DNA of 64,000 nucleotides from Calliopum simillimum. Lineage: Eukaryota > Arthropoda > Insecta > Diptera > Lauxaniidae. The notes below the pieces were generated by a model. It was not told where the DNA came from, searched no databases, and was given only the letters and a program-made list of their open reading frames with translations. Made by a program: the position numbers and the translations under genes. Location: positions 47,921,061 through 47,985,060 of the forward strand of contig OX638369.1 of assembly GCA_951812925.1 (NCBI GenBank), given 5' to 3'. This document shows, one piece after another, positions 45,670 to 58,150 of this stretch; position 1 is the stretch's first letter, and every line of letters begins with the position of its first letter.

Positions 45670-45745
45670 TAGTTGTATAACGTCACGTGTATGAAAAAGT
45701 AATACCCCGGGAGCCTAGGTTCGCCTCCCGGCCGGGCTAGTAATT
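45670..45745 (+). other. tRNA-like stretch with strong T-arm hairpin
   Basis: TAGCCTAGTTGTATAACG resembles an A box and CTAGGTTCGCCTCCC a B box. CCGGGAG...CTCCCGG pairs perfectly around the B box, and a run of about 14 Ts follows. The anticodon arm cannot be drawn. Probably a tRNA-derived repeat. Confidence 0.4.
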
Positions 45746-46041
45746 TTTTTTTTTTTTGTTTTTTTTTTTTTTTTAATTAAAAATAAGCGCTTCACCATTT
45801 TTCTTTTTTTTTATAAGCAGCATTAATATTATTAAAAGCGAATCCGTTTTGAATTCGTTCTTGATGTACGTTACAGGTTCGAAACGGATCCATAAAAGTA
45901 GAAAAAACGATTGGTTTTTTTTTTAGGAATCCTTCCCGCAAACGGATCAGTAACGGATACGTAACGGATTTCGTAACGGATAAAAAGTACGAAAATATGA
46001 ACCCGTTACGGATTCGAAACGAGTCCGTTTGGCACACTGGG

Positions 46042-47070
46042 TTTTACCAATTGAAGCAAAGAATTTTCGTTAAATTTTCTCACCTAAGACAAAAGAATAT
46101 CTATCCAATTAAACTTACCTTTTTACATCATCTCAAGGCGATTTTTTTTTTTGATTATTGAGATACAAAATATTCAATTTCACTTTTAGTAAAAAAAAAA
46201 TAAAGCACAATTTTAGGCAGTTTAAATTATTTTTTGCCCAATATCTCATACTCGTCTACAACAACAAAATAAAATGTATCCATGCACTAGCAACTGCTGC
46301 ATGCAACTAAAGTTATTTTGAGTTCCTGTTTCTTCAACTTCATATGTTAAGCAAACAAATAAAAAAAAAAAATTCGAATGTCGCTGCTACTTTGGCTGCC
46401 TTTCAGCTGCTGCTGACGCTGTCGGCATTGACTTTCGACGCCATTGTCATCGATACCTGAGTTTATTTTGTTTTTGCTTCGCATACGAGTAGTCTGGCGT
46501 AATGTTTTATTTCATTATAAGGCAAGTTACACGTATTATTGTTGTTTTTTGTTGTATTTGCTGGTTATATTCCATGCTCACGAACTTCAGCTGATTATCA
46601 TAAAGTTACAGAAACTGTTGTCAATTTTTAGGCTGAACTCCATAAGCAAATGCTGCCATATATTTCCTTTTAACGGGAATTTACTTGTTTCTATTCGAAT
46701 ACTTTTAAAGTGTCTATTTCCGGATTGTTTATCTCCATCTCAATTTAATCATTAATTCTGTGGAAAGATGGTAAAACATGATATGTCCGATTCAGGCATG
46801 ATATTCGCACTTCTCCAATAGTACTTTTTTTTAAAAAGCCAATAGTACTTTGGGTACTTTTTGCAGCCTTGGGTATATTAAAAATAGAAAAGAAACATTG
46901 CACATGGTAAATTTATTCGCTTCACCCGCGTATTATTCGATGAGAAGGACTGTTTTTTTTTGTTTAAATATATTATTATATAGCAATTTTCAAAATAAGT
47001 TTGTTTTCAAATTAAATAAGTCTAGATACAATTGTATCACATATAAAAAATCTAAAAAATTGAATTATAT
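46042..47070. other. Intergenic stretch, somewhat less AT-rich
   Basis: 46280-46480 has CTGCTGC and GTCGCTGCTACTTTGGCTG runs, a composition unlike its neighbours, but no open frame or promoter I can defend. The 103-codon frame at 46444-46755 has no domain. Confidence 0.35.
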
Positions 47071-49047
47071 AGAGTAATTTAGGGTAATGTGGACTATGCG
47101 GGTAATGTGGTGCACCCTTTTATTTCTCAAATTAAAGACTGCACAACAATTCTGGTTATTTGTGCACAATAAAAAGCGAAAAACATATTCTTTACGCTCT
47201 TTGGCTTTTCTATAATGCTAATTATTCGTGTGAAATTCTTTGCATATGCTGTGAGGTCAAGTTGACTTATTTGTAGTACTTGGTGAATAACTAAGTTACT
47301 TCCTCAGAACTCAATTTTCTAAAATTCAAATAACTCTAATGCAATTGTGGATCTATTATTCAACGAAAAAATGCATTAGCAAATCTGATTTTACATTTCT
47401 TTTATATAATCAATGATTATTTCAAAAACGTGATGTATTCGGGTAATGTGGACTACCCCATATTATATACCGTATATCAACTTTGACTACTATTACACCT
47501 TAAAAAGCTAATTGCATGTGTAGGATACCCGAGTTTGAGTAATGTGGAGTACTATTTTACGTATGATTCGATAACCCTTCTTACTTATTCACATGTTAGT
47601 AAGAATTTGGTTTATCTTACCAGAAAATATTATTTAATAAGAATATAAAGCTATTTCATAGCAGGTACAAACCATTTCAAAACGATCAAGATTTTTTTTA
47701 TGGCATCCGATTTTGTTATAAATTGGCATAAGCAATAGTTGCATAGTGGTTTTCCACTACCAATACTACCAAATATTTTTTCAACATTTAAAGAAATGGC
47801 GGAAATATGGGACTTTGAAATTTTTAGGTTAGTTTTTTTTGAGAAGCTGTAACTTCGGTTGCATTTATCCAATTTTCAATTTTATAGTATTAAATGATTT
47901 GTCTTAAAACAGGCTTTGAAATAAAAACTAGCAAATATTTTTTTTTTTTATATATAGTTTACACTGAAAAAAAAAAATTTAAATTGAGTTTCCCAAAATA
48001 CGGCCTTTTTAATATTTTTTATTTTTCTTGTAAAAAAAGCTACAAGTGTAACTTACCAGTCCTCCAAAAATTGGAGTGGGCCTCCCAGTGGTTCTCCAGA
48101 AAAACAATAAAATGTAGCTTTTGCCGCAATTTTTAATTAAACGTTAATTTGAATTTGAAAAAAGTGCGTTGGTACTTATAATAGTACTATACAAGCAAAA
48201 AAACAGTCAATAAACTATTTTCAGCATTTGAAAATTTTTTTTAATAAAAATTTTAAATTAAAAAAATGTACTGAAAAATTGGGGAAGATGCTACATTTTA
48301 TTGTTTTTCTTTAGAACCACTGGCAGGCCCACTCCAATTTTTGGAGGACTGGTAAGTTACACTTGTAGCTTTTTTTACAAGAAAAATAAAAAATATTAAA
48401 AAGGACGTATTTTGGGAAACTCAATTTAAATTTTTTTTTTTCAGTGTAAACTATAAATAAAAAAAAATAATATTTGCTAGTTTTTATTTTAAAGTCTGTT
48501 TTAAGACAAATCATTTAATACTATAAAATAGAAAATTGGATAAATGCAACCGAAGTTATAGCTTCTCAAAAAAAAACTAACCTAAAAATTTCAAAGTCCC
48601 ATATCTCCGCCATTTTTTAAAATTTTGAAAAAATATTTGGTAGTAATTTTTTCCACTATGCAACTATTGCTTATGCCAATTTATAGCCAAATCGGATGCC
48701 ATGAACAAATTTCTTGATCGTTTACACATGGTTTGTACCAGCAAATATAATCTTAAAAATTACTACTCGACTTTTAGTCAACAAAATTTGCGAATAACGG
48801 TACTTCTTTAGGAAATGGGCAGGGTGAGCCACATTACCCGACACTTTTCTTTTTCAGCTATTTTTAGGTACTTTCAATTTAACTGGCCTCACGCTAGAAA
48901 ATGTTAATATTTTAGTATACAAATTATCAAATAGTAAAAACAATAGAATAACTAATACAAATAAATTGACCAAGCTTACCTACTACCATTACTTTGGTAG
49001 AAATTGGTAAAAAAGAAAAAGGTAACCACATTACCCTAAATTACTCT
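47071..49047. mobile_element. Palindromic element E3 with perfect 22-bp ends
   Basis: The left end 47071-47092 (AGAGTAATTTAGGGTAATG..) is repeated perfectly inverted at 49026-49047. GGGTAATGTGG-type motifs recur at 47100, 47441 and 47537, and inverted at 48829. The core is a nearly perfect palindrome with arms of about 450 bp (47664-48125 and 48290-48745). The two arms therefore encode the same peptide on opposite strands (MICLKTGFEIKTSKY at 47894 and MICLKTDFKIKTSKY at 48514). That peptide is a side effect, not a gene. Confidence 0.85.
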
Positions 49048-50235
49048 ACTTGAATAAAGTTCAATATTATAAAAAAAAAAAATTCTGGAATATTTGATGT
49101 CGAGTTTGGCGAACGTTGCAAATAAATATCAATTAAATAAGGGTAGATGAAGCACAAAATCATGAATCAAGAAATCCACTTTCGTGAACTGAGATTTCGT
49201 GAATCGAGAATTTTAGATAAAAATATGAAAAAAAATTATGGATTCAGCTTTATTTTACCGACAATTATTCATAAATGATTTTTGATATAAAAACAAATGC
49301 ATTTTTTATAAATACATACCTACAAATAATAATAATATTATTCATGTGGATATGAGTAATCTTTGAAATTTAAAAAATCACTTTAGTGAATAGAAAAAAA
49401 TCCTTATTTAAAACACTAGTTTATCCTGCACCCAAATCAAGAAATGTACAAAGTTATGTTTTCTATCTGTAGGCTTTTGACAAGGCAACCTAACTCGAAA
49501 TTGGCAAATAAAAAATTATAGATACCGCCAACCGATTTCGGCATCTAGTTTTTATCAAGTTTTGTACAGAAAATATTCCCTCCACATTTGCAGAAGAATG
49601 CACAATTGATAAAATTCCCTTTGCAATTCTGTATATATTTCCAAACATCTTTTCTCCTAGTTCGTTTTTTAATATATCCTACAATAAACTTATATATCCC
49701 AGTGAAGTATATATTTTGTGAAATGCTATAGCAAGTTTAGGTACATACTAAATACACAAAAATTACAAAAGGACTTTTTCGGGCCAAAGTACTTCAACTT
49801 TTGTAAAGTCAATAGAACCAAAAAAAGTACGATTCCACTACAAATATCATCCCTGGTCCGATTTTTTTGGCAATAGGTTTTTTTTTCTTATCCAGGCTGC
49901 TGCTCTCAATGGGGTCTAGGAGCTGGCAAAATTGTACATGTCTACGCCTTCTAGTCCCCAAAATAGAAGACATTACAAAATATCATATGACAGACTTGTA
50001 TGACTTTTGCCATCAAATAAAAATTTATAGGGGACATTGGGAAGTTGTTGGACATAAGAGTTGTTAGACATAGGGGTTATCAGACAGAATCATCTCCGTC
50101 ATATTACTGAAGTTTGACGTTCAGTTATAAGTGTCAAAATTCTTTTTCAATGCAATCTCACTTTTTAGCTAGAACTCATGAAGTGAACACGCATTCTGAG
50201 CGACTCTTTATGTAATGTGTTTCACAACTCCCTAC
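49048..50235. other. Non-coding stretch, no feature recognised
   Basis: AT-rich DNA without terminal repeats, RNA genes or coding signal. Confidence 0.4.
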
Positions 50236-50239
50236 ATTT

Positions 50240-50650
50240 CGAGCGCATTTTAGAAAGAATAAAAAGGATTTTGTGCATCGTTTTATTACTATAGATATGA
50301 ATTGAATCTCCTACCATGAGCCTGCATGCAAAGAAGAAGCTTATTCGGCTCCAAAGCGAGTCCGAATCCAGAAATGTACCGAAGTGTTGAAATAAATAAA
50401 CATTTTCCATCGATATAACACGTAATTGCTCTCAATGCTCAAAAAACTATCGCTAAAATCAGTGAGTCAACGACGAATCCACTCTTTCCACCAGATTTAG
50501 CTCCCGCTGGCTTCTGGCTTTCTCAAGCCTCAAAAAGTTCTTTAGTGGAAGGAAGCGGTAATAGCTGCCTTAAAGGAGTATTTTGTAGATTTTTCAGAAA
50601 ACTACTACGGTGATGTGATCGATATTTGTGAACAACCGTCAAACTCTGAA
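50240..50650 (+). pseudogene. mariner transposase relic, middle and C-terminal parts
   Basis: FRKNKKDFVHRFITIDMN marks the first catalytic Asp region (RRFITMDETW in intact copies, here MN replaces E). The block SAPKRVRIQK follows. After a deletion comes FHQI-LPLASGFL (decayed SPDLAPSDFFLF), then KEAVIAALKEYFVDFSENYY and GDVIDICEQ. Many stops and a missing second Asp block mark it as old and inactive. Confidence 0.7.
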
Positions 50651-51630
50651 ACTTTTTTTAGAGCAGTAAGTACGATAAAATTTAATTCTGTTCGGATCAA
50701 GTTTTCAAAAATATTTTCCTCATCTGGCAACATTTCAAATATCCTGCTAAAACTCCTACAAGTAATTACAAAAAAATAATACAAAAAATCATCAATCACA
50801 CATTACCAAAAAAAATAAAAAAATTTTTAAACATGGAAGTCATTACACGGATATTTGTGTACTTGTACTTGTTCTACTGTCGATAATCGATGTTCAATCA
50901 AAAACAACAAATGAATTGGTTCTAACAGCTCTTGCTCTTGGTTACGGTCATTGGAGTTTATTGACTGAAAATACAAAAATATATTTACATTCAGACATTG
51001 TGAGTCATATTGACAATGACACATACAAGGTACCGTAATTATTTTGATTATAACTAATATCAATATTTTATCTGTGTCGCAGCAGTTCACGATGAGGAGG
51101 GTCGTTTAAAGTGGAGTGTCAAAACATTTATTTTACTATTTCTTAAGGCAAAGTTTATCATCAAGAAAAACCGAATTTTTAAAATTTCTGAACACTAAAA
51201 ATATTAAAAATTTAATAAATTCGGTCGAAAGCATTTTTCAAATTGTTTCGGTCTGTTATTTTACACATTATTTATTTGCGACAAAAAGTGGGGACATATT
51301 TTGCGCCAAGCGAGAAATCCCCAAATTAAATATATGATAAAATTAACACAATTCAAGCCAAAGTCCTCAGCAGCACTAAGTCCATACGAAGACATCACTT
51401 CTCCCCCTCTGCAAGTTTTATTGATTTCTTCATAATATTTCTTAGGGAAAATATATCTTAAAGTTTGCTTACTGCATTTATATTTTCCACACAAAAGCTT
51501 CACAGTTTTGAACTTGAACTTAAGTTTATTTTCTTGGTTATGTTGGTTTTATCATTAACATCTTTCCACTTTTAAGGGGTTATATACAATTGCTTAAGTT
51601 TTTTAAATAAAACAAAAACGGTTTTGGATA
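50651..51630. other. Non-coding stretch, no feature recognised
   Basis: AT-rich DNA. Several frames of 70-90 codons show no domain. Confidence 0.4.
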
Positions 51631-51672
51631 TCAATGAAATTCTTTATTCCTGTGAAAGTACATTCGATGCCA

Positions 51673-52756
51673 TTATGTATGAAACTCGATTTCTTTTGCA
51701 TGGCCACCACGGGCACGCTTGCAGAAGTCCAAACGCTGAACCCAATTTTCGACGGTTTTCAAGCATAAATTGGCCGATACTGCTGCAATTTCACGATCGA
51801 TATTCGTACGAAGTTCATCAATCGTCGCTGGCTTGTTGGCATAGACCATAGACTTGACGTAGACCCACAGGAAATAGTCTAACGGAGTCAAATCGCACGA
51901 CCGAGACGGCCAATCGACTGAGCCATTTCGTGAGATAACACGTTCACCAAACTTGGTATTCAATAAATTGTTTGTAACATTCGCTGTGTAGCTTGTGGCA
52001 CCGTCCTGTTGAAACCACATATTGTCCAAGTCTAAATCATCCAATTCGGGCAAAAAATATTCGGTCATCATTGAACGGTAGCGATTCCCATTCAAAGTAA
52101 CGTGCCGGTCTTGATCATCACGCAAGAAGTACGGCCCAATGAAGCCGCCGGCCCATAAACCGCACCAAACCGTAATTTTTCGGGATGCAATGGTGATTCA
52201 TGGAGTACGTGTGGATTGCTGCCTGACCAATAACGCATATTTTGCTTATTGACGAAGCCATTCAGCCAGAAATGAACCTCATCGCTGAAGATGATTTTTC
52301 GATGAAAATCCGAATCATTTTCAAGTTGTTGCTCAGCCCAATTCACGAACATACGACGCTTCCGGTGGTCAAGAGGCTTCAGTTCTTGCGTCAATTTGAT
52401 CTTGTAAGGATGTAGGCCAAGATCTTTTCGCGAAATTCGCCACAACGACTTCACAGAGATGCCCAACGCTTGAGAACGACGTGTGAGAGACACATTTGGG
52501 CTTTCTTGATCTGAAGCCTCAGCGGCAGCAATATTCTCGACACTACGGGCACTTTTTTGTCTCACTGGCACGAGAAAATTTTGTACTGTGCCTGTGGATT
52601 CAAATTTTTCCACTAGACGCTCAATTGTTGATTGATAGAACGATTATGACGACCATAAATTGGACGTAGCTCTCTTAAAGTTGAGGCCACTGACTCCGAA
52701 TTTCGGTAGTAAATTTTAATAATTTCTACTCGTTGTTGGCTCGTATATCTTTCCAT
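51673..52756 (-). pseudogene. DD41D (rosa-type) mariner transposase, two frameshifts
   Basis: The best-preserved transposase here. From the ATG at 52756: MERYTSQQRVEIIKIYYRNS then STLRELRPIYGRHNR (first helix-turn-helix), a frameshift near 52625, then ERLVEKFESTGTVQNFLVPV. The second HTH is SLTRRSQALGISVKSLWRIS. The catalytic core has Asp1 in IIFSDEVHFWLNG and, after a second frameshift near 52110, Asp2 in MWFQQDGATSYTA and Asp3 in DLTPLDYFLW. Exactly 41 residues separate Asp2 and Asp3, the DD41D signature. The C-terminus RLDFCKRARGGHAKEIEFHT closes normally. The outer right end carries GGTCTACTTTTGTAGCGTCC (about 52827); the matching left end was not found. All three acids survive; only the frameshifts disable it. 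Confidence 0.9.
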
Positions 52757-53264
52757 GATGAAATGGCAAACCTTACTGAAGAGAAATGTCAAGAGAGCGG
52801 GAAAAATTATGGCGTCGTTTGCTGTCGGTCTACTTTTGTAGCGTCCCTATTGAAAAACCCTTTATTATAAAATACTTATTGCAATTGGGTATATTTTTAA
52901 TTTCACTATAATAAAGTATTAATTTTTTTTATTTATTACTTGACCACACCAGGGGATAACCCCTATAAATGCAATGCACCGTTTTGATTTGCAGAAAAGA
53001 AATTAGGTTAAAGGGATTGATGAAAAGAGGGGGGTCGTGCACATCCGCGCGAAAATATATTCACCGTTAGAAATAAAAAAAAAATTGTCTCAGAAAAAGA
53101 ATCAATTAAAGCTTGTTGATAGTCCGCCATACATGTTTTTCCACTAGTATACCTAAAGGTTAAAACTTGTGCTGTACTGATTTTACTCTGGCAAGATAAG
53201 GTCTCTTTTCACGCGACGCATCACATATATGTACATATCTCATTGGTTGTCTACTATACAGGGT
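52757..53264. other. Flank of the DD41D element and non-coding DNA
   Basis: Holds the candidate terminal repeat of the DD41D element near 52827-52850. Otherwise AT-rich with no gene. Confidence 0.35.
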
Positions 53265-53770
53265 GTAATCGATAAAGTTACGAAACTTCTGGGAGGTGAT
53301 TGAGGAGGGCTAGACTAACAAAAACTTGCACCAGGGGGGTTAAAAATGTGCCCCAGAGGAGTTAAAGGGTTAAAACTAATTTTCTGACTTGTTGGGTCAC
53401 CCTAACGTTTTAGAGAATTTTTAGCTAATTGTATTAGCTTTCTAAGGGCGTATTTAGTTTATAGGGTTTAAAAGGATTTTGCAAAGTTCTTGGCCTTTAA
53501 AGTAGATATTTTCTATTTTTTTCCTACTTTTTGACTTTTGCGGCCATTTTAGTATGAAAAAGGTCCTAATAACATACCCATTTATAATTTTTTTTTGGAA
53601 TTTTCGTTAAATTTCCTTTAATTCGGTAGTAGAATTGTCCAGTTTTTTAACAACACACAAGTTACTCACATGCCTTCAAACGAATTGTTCTTGAAAAGTA
53701 TTTTTTGCTGACCTCAAATTAAAAAACTGGTATAATAAATTTACTACCGAATTCAAGGAAATGTAACGAC
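53265..53770 (+). mobile_element. One-armed copy of the 16.8-kb fold-back element
   Basis: GGGTGTAATCGATAAAGTTA, CTTCTGGGAGGTGATTGAGG, TTTATAGGGTTTAAAAGGAT and GCGGCCATTTTAGTATGAAA match the left arm at 16790-17240 in order. The inverted right arm is absent apart from short inner matches near 53690-53770, so this copy is truncated at or just past the centre. Confidence 0.75.
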
Positions 53771-54764
53771 GATACAAAAAAAAAAAAAAAATTGCCCGAG
53801 TTCATGTACAATATATGTACATATGTATAATATGTAGGTATATATAACCCCTTTAAATATTTCTATTCGTATCGCTTTGTAAGGGAAAATATCTGCAGTT
53901 TATAAAAGAATTCATTCATTAACACCATTCCAAATTATCTGCGTTTAATTTTTGTTTTTATCTTCTTACGCACAAGAAATGAATCACATGAAGTCACAGT
54001 TGCTGATTTAAGACGACCTTGTGTCATCCATCATCAGTGCTAAATGTTTTTTAGTTACTATCGATTGGATGCTGTGATGTTCAAGTGTTTTTAGTTTTTT
54101 TTTTTTTGTTTTTACTTTTATGTGGGAAAATATTGAATATGAATTTGTCTAAAAAAGTTGGTACTTACTAATTGATAACTAAGTAATTTCAAATAAATAT
54201 TTGAGTTGAACATGTTCTTTAAAATATACATAGTCGAAAAGGTCATTTTATAGTAAAGGTTACCCCTTTTGGTTTCTAATTTCAGTAGGTATAGCTTAAA
54301 CTATTAAAGAAACTTGAATCTTTTTATCTTATGTCAATATCACTATTTGTTTTTCAGCACGATGTATACTCGTAATAATTAAAATTATAAAAATATGATA
54401 ATTTAAAATTCGGAACTGTTACTGTCAAGGTTATATACAAGAAATTTTGTTAATTCAAATCATTACCTACCATTTAAAATAAAACAAAAAAAAATAGTAT
54501 AATTTTCTTCATGTTGGGGATCTAAGTATGTACGTATCAGGACTTTAAGATTATAATCAGATGATTTTGACACAGCAGCACATAAAAATTAAGAACCAAA
54601 ATATTGGCAAATATAAAAAGATAAGGACGTGACAAAAAGTGCTTTTAAAGGACTGATGACAATTTTTGCGATATAAGGAAACACTTGTTTTTAAATCGCA
54701 AAATGATGCTGAAGTATTTAAAGTATTTACTGCAAAATTCGTTTACAAAGCTGCCCATCAGCAC
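53771..54764. other. Non-coding stretch before the satellite
   Basis: AT-rich with an ATGTACATATGTATAATATG-like run near 53805. No gene signal. Confidence 0.4.
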
Positions 54765-57700
54765 TTCATATTTCAATTCATTTCAATTTACGTCAATTCA
54801 AACCATTTCAACTCAATTTCTTCATTTCAATTCAATTTATTTCACTTTGTTTCATTCGGCTTCTGATTTCTCATTAACCACAACCGCTCAAAACATGTTG
54901 CATAGTAACAAACTCTCAAATGCCTTTCAAATTAAAAAACCCTTTTTTTTTGGTTGCCCTCATCCGTTTCATTTCATTTCAACTTGTTTCAATTCATTGC
55001 AATTCATTTCATTTAATTTCAATTCATTTCATTTCAATTTTTTTCAATTCATTTCAATTCATTTCAATTCATTTCAATTCATTTCAATTCATTTCAATTC
55101 ATTTCAATTCATTTCAATTCATTTCAATTCATTTCATTTCAATTCATTTCAATTCATTTCAATTCATTTCAATTCATTTCAATTCATTTTAATTCATTTC
55201 AATTCATTTCAATTCATTTCAATTCATTTCAATTCATTTCAATTCATTTCAATTCATTTCAATTCATTTCAATTCATTTCAATTCATTTCAATTCATTTC
55301 AATTCATTTCAATTCATTTCAATTCATTTCAATTCATTTCAATTTATTTCAATTCATTTCAATTCATTTCAATTCATTTCAATTCATTTCAATTCATTGC
55401 AATTCATTTCATTTAATTTCAATTCATTTCAATTCATTTCAATTCATTTTAATTCATTTCAATTCATTTCAATTCATTTCAATTCATTTCAATTCATTTC
55501 AATTCATTTCAATTCATTTCAATTCATTTCAATTCATTTCAATTCATTTCAATTCATTTCAATTCATTTCAATTCATTTCAATTCATTTCAATTCATTTC
55601 AATTCATTTCAATTCATTTCAATTCATTTCAATTCATTTCAATTCATTTCAATTCATTTCAATTCATTTCAATTCATTTCAATTCATTTCAATTCATTTC
55701 TATTCATTTCAATTCATTTCAATTCATTTCAATTCATTTCAATTCATTTCAATTCATTTCAATTCATTTCAATTCATTTCAATTCATTTCAATTCATTTC
55801 AATTCATTTCAATTCATTTCAATTCATTTCAATTCATTTCAATTCATTTCAATTCATTTCAATTCATTTCAATTCATTTCAATTCATTTCAATTCATTTC
55901 AATTCATTTCAATTCATTTCAATTCATTTCAATTCATTTCAATTCATTTCAATTCATTTCAATTCATTTCAATTCATTTCAATTCATTTCAATTCATTTC
56001 AATTCATTTCAATTCATTTCAATTCATTTCAATTCATTTCAATTCATTTCAATTCATTTCAATTCATTTCAATTCATTTCAATTCATTTCAATTCATTTC
56101 AATTCATTTCAATTCATTTCAATTCATTTCAATTCATTTCAATTCATTTCAATTCATTTCAATTCATTTCAATTCATTTCAATTCATTTCAATTCATTTC
56201 AATTCATTTCAATTCATTTCAATTCATTTCAATTCATTTCAATTCATTTCAATTCATTTCAATTCATTTCAATTCATTTCAATTCATTTCAATTCATTTC
56301 AATTCATTTCAATTCATGTCAATTCATTTCAATTCATTTCAATTCATTTCAATTCATTTCAATTCATTTCAATTCATTTCAATTCATTTCAATTCATTTC
56401 AATTCATTTCAATTCATTTCAATTCATTTCAATTCATTTCAATTCATTTCAATTCATTTCAATTCATTTCAATTCATTTCAATTCATTTCAATTCATTTC
56501 AATTCATTTCAATTCATTTCAATTCATTTCAATTCATTTCAATTCATTTCAATTCATTTTAATTCATTTCGATTCATTTCAATTAATTTCAATTCATTTC
56601 AATTCATTTCAATTCATTTCAATTAATTTCAATTCATTTCAATTCATTTCAATTCATTTCAATTCATTTCAATTCATTTCAATTCATTTCAATTCATTTC
56701 AATTCATTTCAATTCACTTCATTTCACTTCATTTCATTTCAATTCATTTCAATTCATTTCAATTCATTTCAATTCATTTCAATTCATTTCAATTCATTTC
56801 AATTCATTTCAATTCATTTCAATTCATTTCAATTCATTTCAATTCATTTCAATTCATTTCAATTCATTTCAATTCATTTCAATTCATTTCAATTCATTTC
56901 AATTCATTTCAATTCATTTCAATTCATTTCAATTCATTTCAATTCATTTCAATTCATTTCAATTCATTTCAATTCATTTCAATTCATTTCAATTCATTTC
57001 AATTCATTTCAATTCATTTCAATTCATTTCAATTCATTTCAATTCATTTCAATTCATTTCAATTCATTTCAATTCATTTCAATTCATTTCAATTCATTTC
57101 AATTCATTTCAATTCATTTCAATTCATTTCAATTCATTTCAATTCATTTCAATTCATTTCAATTCATTTCAATTCATTTCAATTCATTTCAATTCATTTC
57201 AATTCATTTCAATTCATTTCAATTCATTTCAATTTATTTCAATTCATTTCAATTCATTTCAATTCATTTCAATTCATTTCAATTCATTTCAATTCATTTC
57301 AATTCATTTCAATTCATTTCAATTCATTTCAATTCATTTCAATTCATTTCAATTCATTTCAATTCATTTCAATTCATTTCAATTCATTTCAATTCATTTC
57401 AATTCATTTCAATTCATTTCAATTCATTTCAATTCATTTCAATTCATTTCAATTCATTTCAATTCATTTCAATTCATTTCAATTCATTTCAATTCATTTC
57501 AATTCATTTCAATTCATTTCAATTCATTTCAATTCATTTCAATTCATTTCAATTCATTTCAATTCATTTCAATTCATTTCAATTCATTTCAATTCATTTC
57601 AATTCATTTCAATTCATTTCAATTCATTTCAATTCATTTCAATTCATTTCAATTCATTTCAATTCATTTCAATTCATTTCAATTCATTTCAATTCATTTC

Positions 57701-58150
57701 AATTCATTTCAATTCATTTCAATTCATTTCAATTCATTTCAATTCATTTCAATTCATTTCAATTCGTTTCAATTCATTTCAATTCATTTCAATTCATTTC
57801 AATTCATTTCAATTCATTTCAATTCATTTCAATTCATTTCAATTCATTTCAATTCATTTCAATTCGTTTCAATTCATTTCAATTCATTTCAATTCATTTC
57901 AATTTATTTCAATTCATTTCAATTCATTTCAATTCATTTCAATTTATTTCAATTCATTTCAATTCATTTCAATTCATTTCAATTCATTTCAATTCATTTC
58001 AATTCATTTCAATTCATTTCAATTCATTTCAATTCATTTCAATTCATTTCAATTCATTTCAATTCATTTCAATTCATTTCAATTCATTTCAATTCATTTC
58101 AATTCATTTCAATTCATTTCAATTCATTTCAATTCATTTCAATTCATTCC
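54765..58150 (+). repeat. Decamer satellite (AATTCATTTC)n, about 310 units
   Basis: A degenerate edge (54765-55030) leads into the array. From 55141 to 58150 the repeat stays in exact 10-bp register with no insertion or deletion; I see fewer than 30 base substitutions (for example AATTTATTTC at 55341, 57231, 57901 and 57941; AATTCGTTTC at 57761 and 57861). A variant block AATTCATTGC-AATTCATTTC is found at both 54991 and 55391, exactly 400 bp apart, a sign of segmental duplication. The decamer has no plus-strand stop in any frame, which creates long FNSFQFISIH-repeat frames that are not genes. The minus strand hits TGA at once. Confidence 0.97.

Larger units (their letters stand above)
44809..46041. 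mobile_element. CCCARTGTGC-ended element rich in CGTTTCGAATCCGTAACGG
   Basis: The left end CCCAATGTGCACAAAAACGG and the right end (inverse) CCCAGTGTGCCAAACGGA are both followed by CGTTTCGAA.CCGTWACG. The interior repeats AACGGATTTGCTTT, TTCGAATCCG and GCGCTTATTAGC several times in both orientations. Reverse B-box-like motifs (GGATTCGAACC near 45240, GAATTCAAACC near 45040) and one forward tRNA-like stretch (45670-45740) are present. A 74-bp hairpin with flanking duplication is nested at 45563-45636. No protein. Confidence 0.7.

Noticed and set aside
47894..48514. Matching peptides of 80 and 67 codons on opposite strands
   Set aside because: They are the two arms of the palindrome in E3, so the similarity is a consequence of the inverted repeat and not of two genes.
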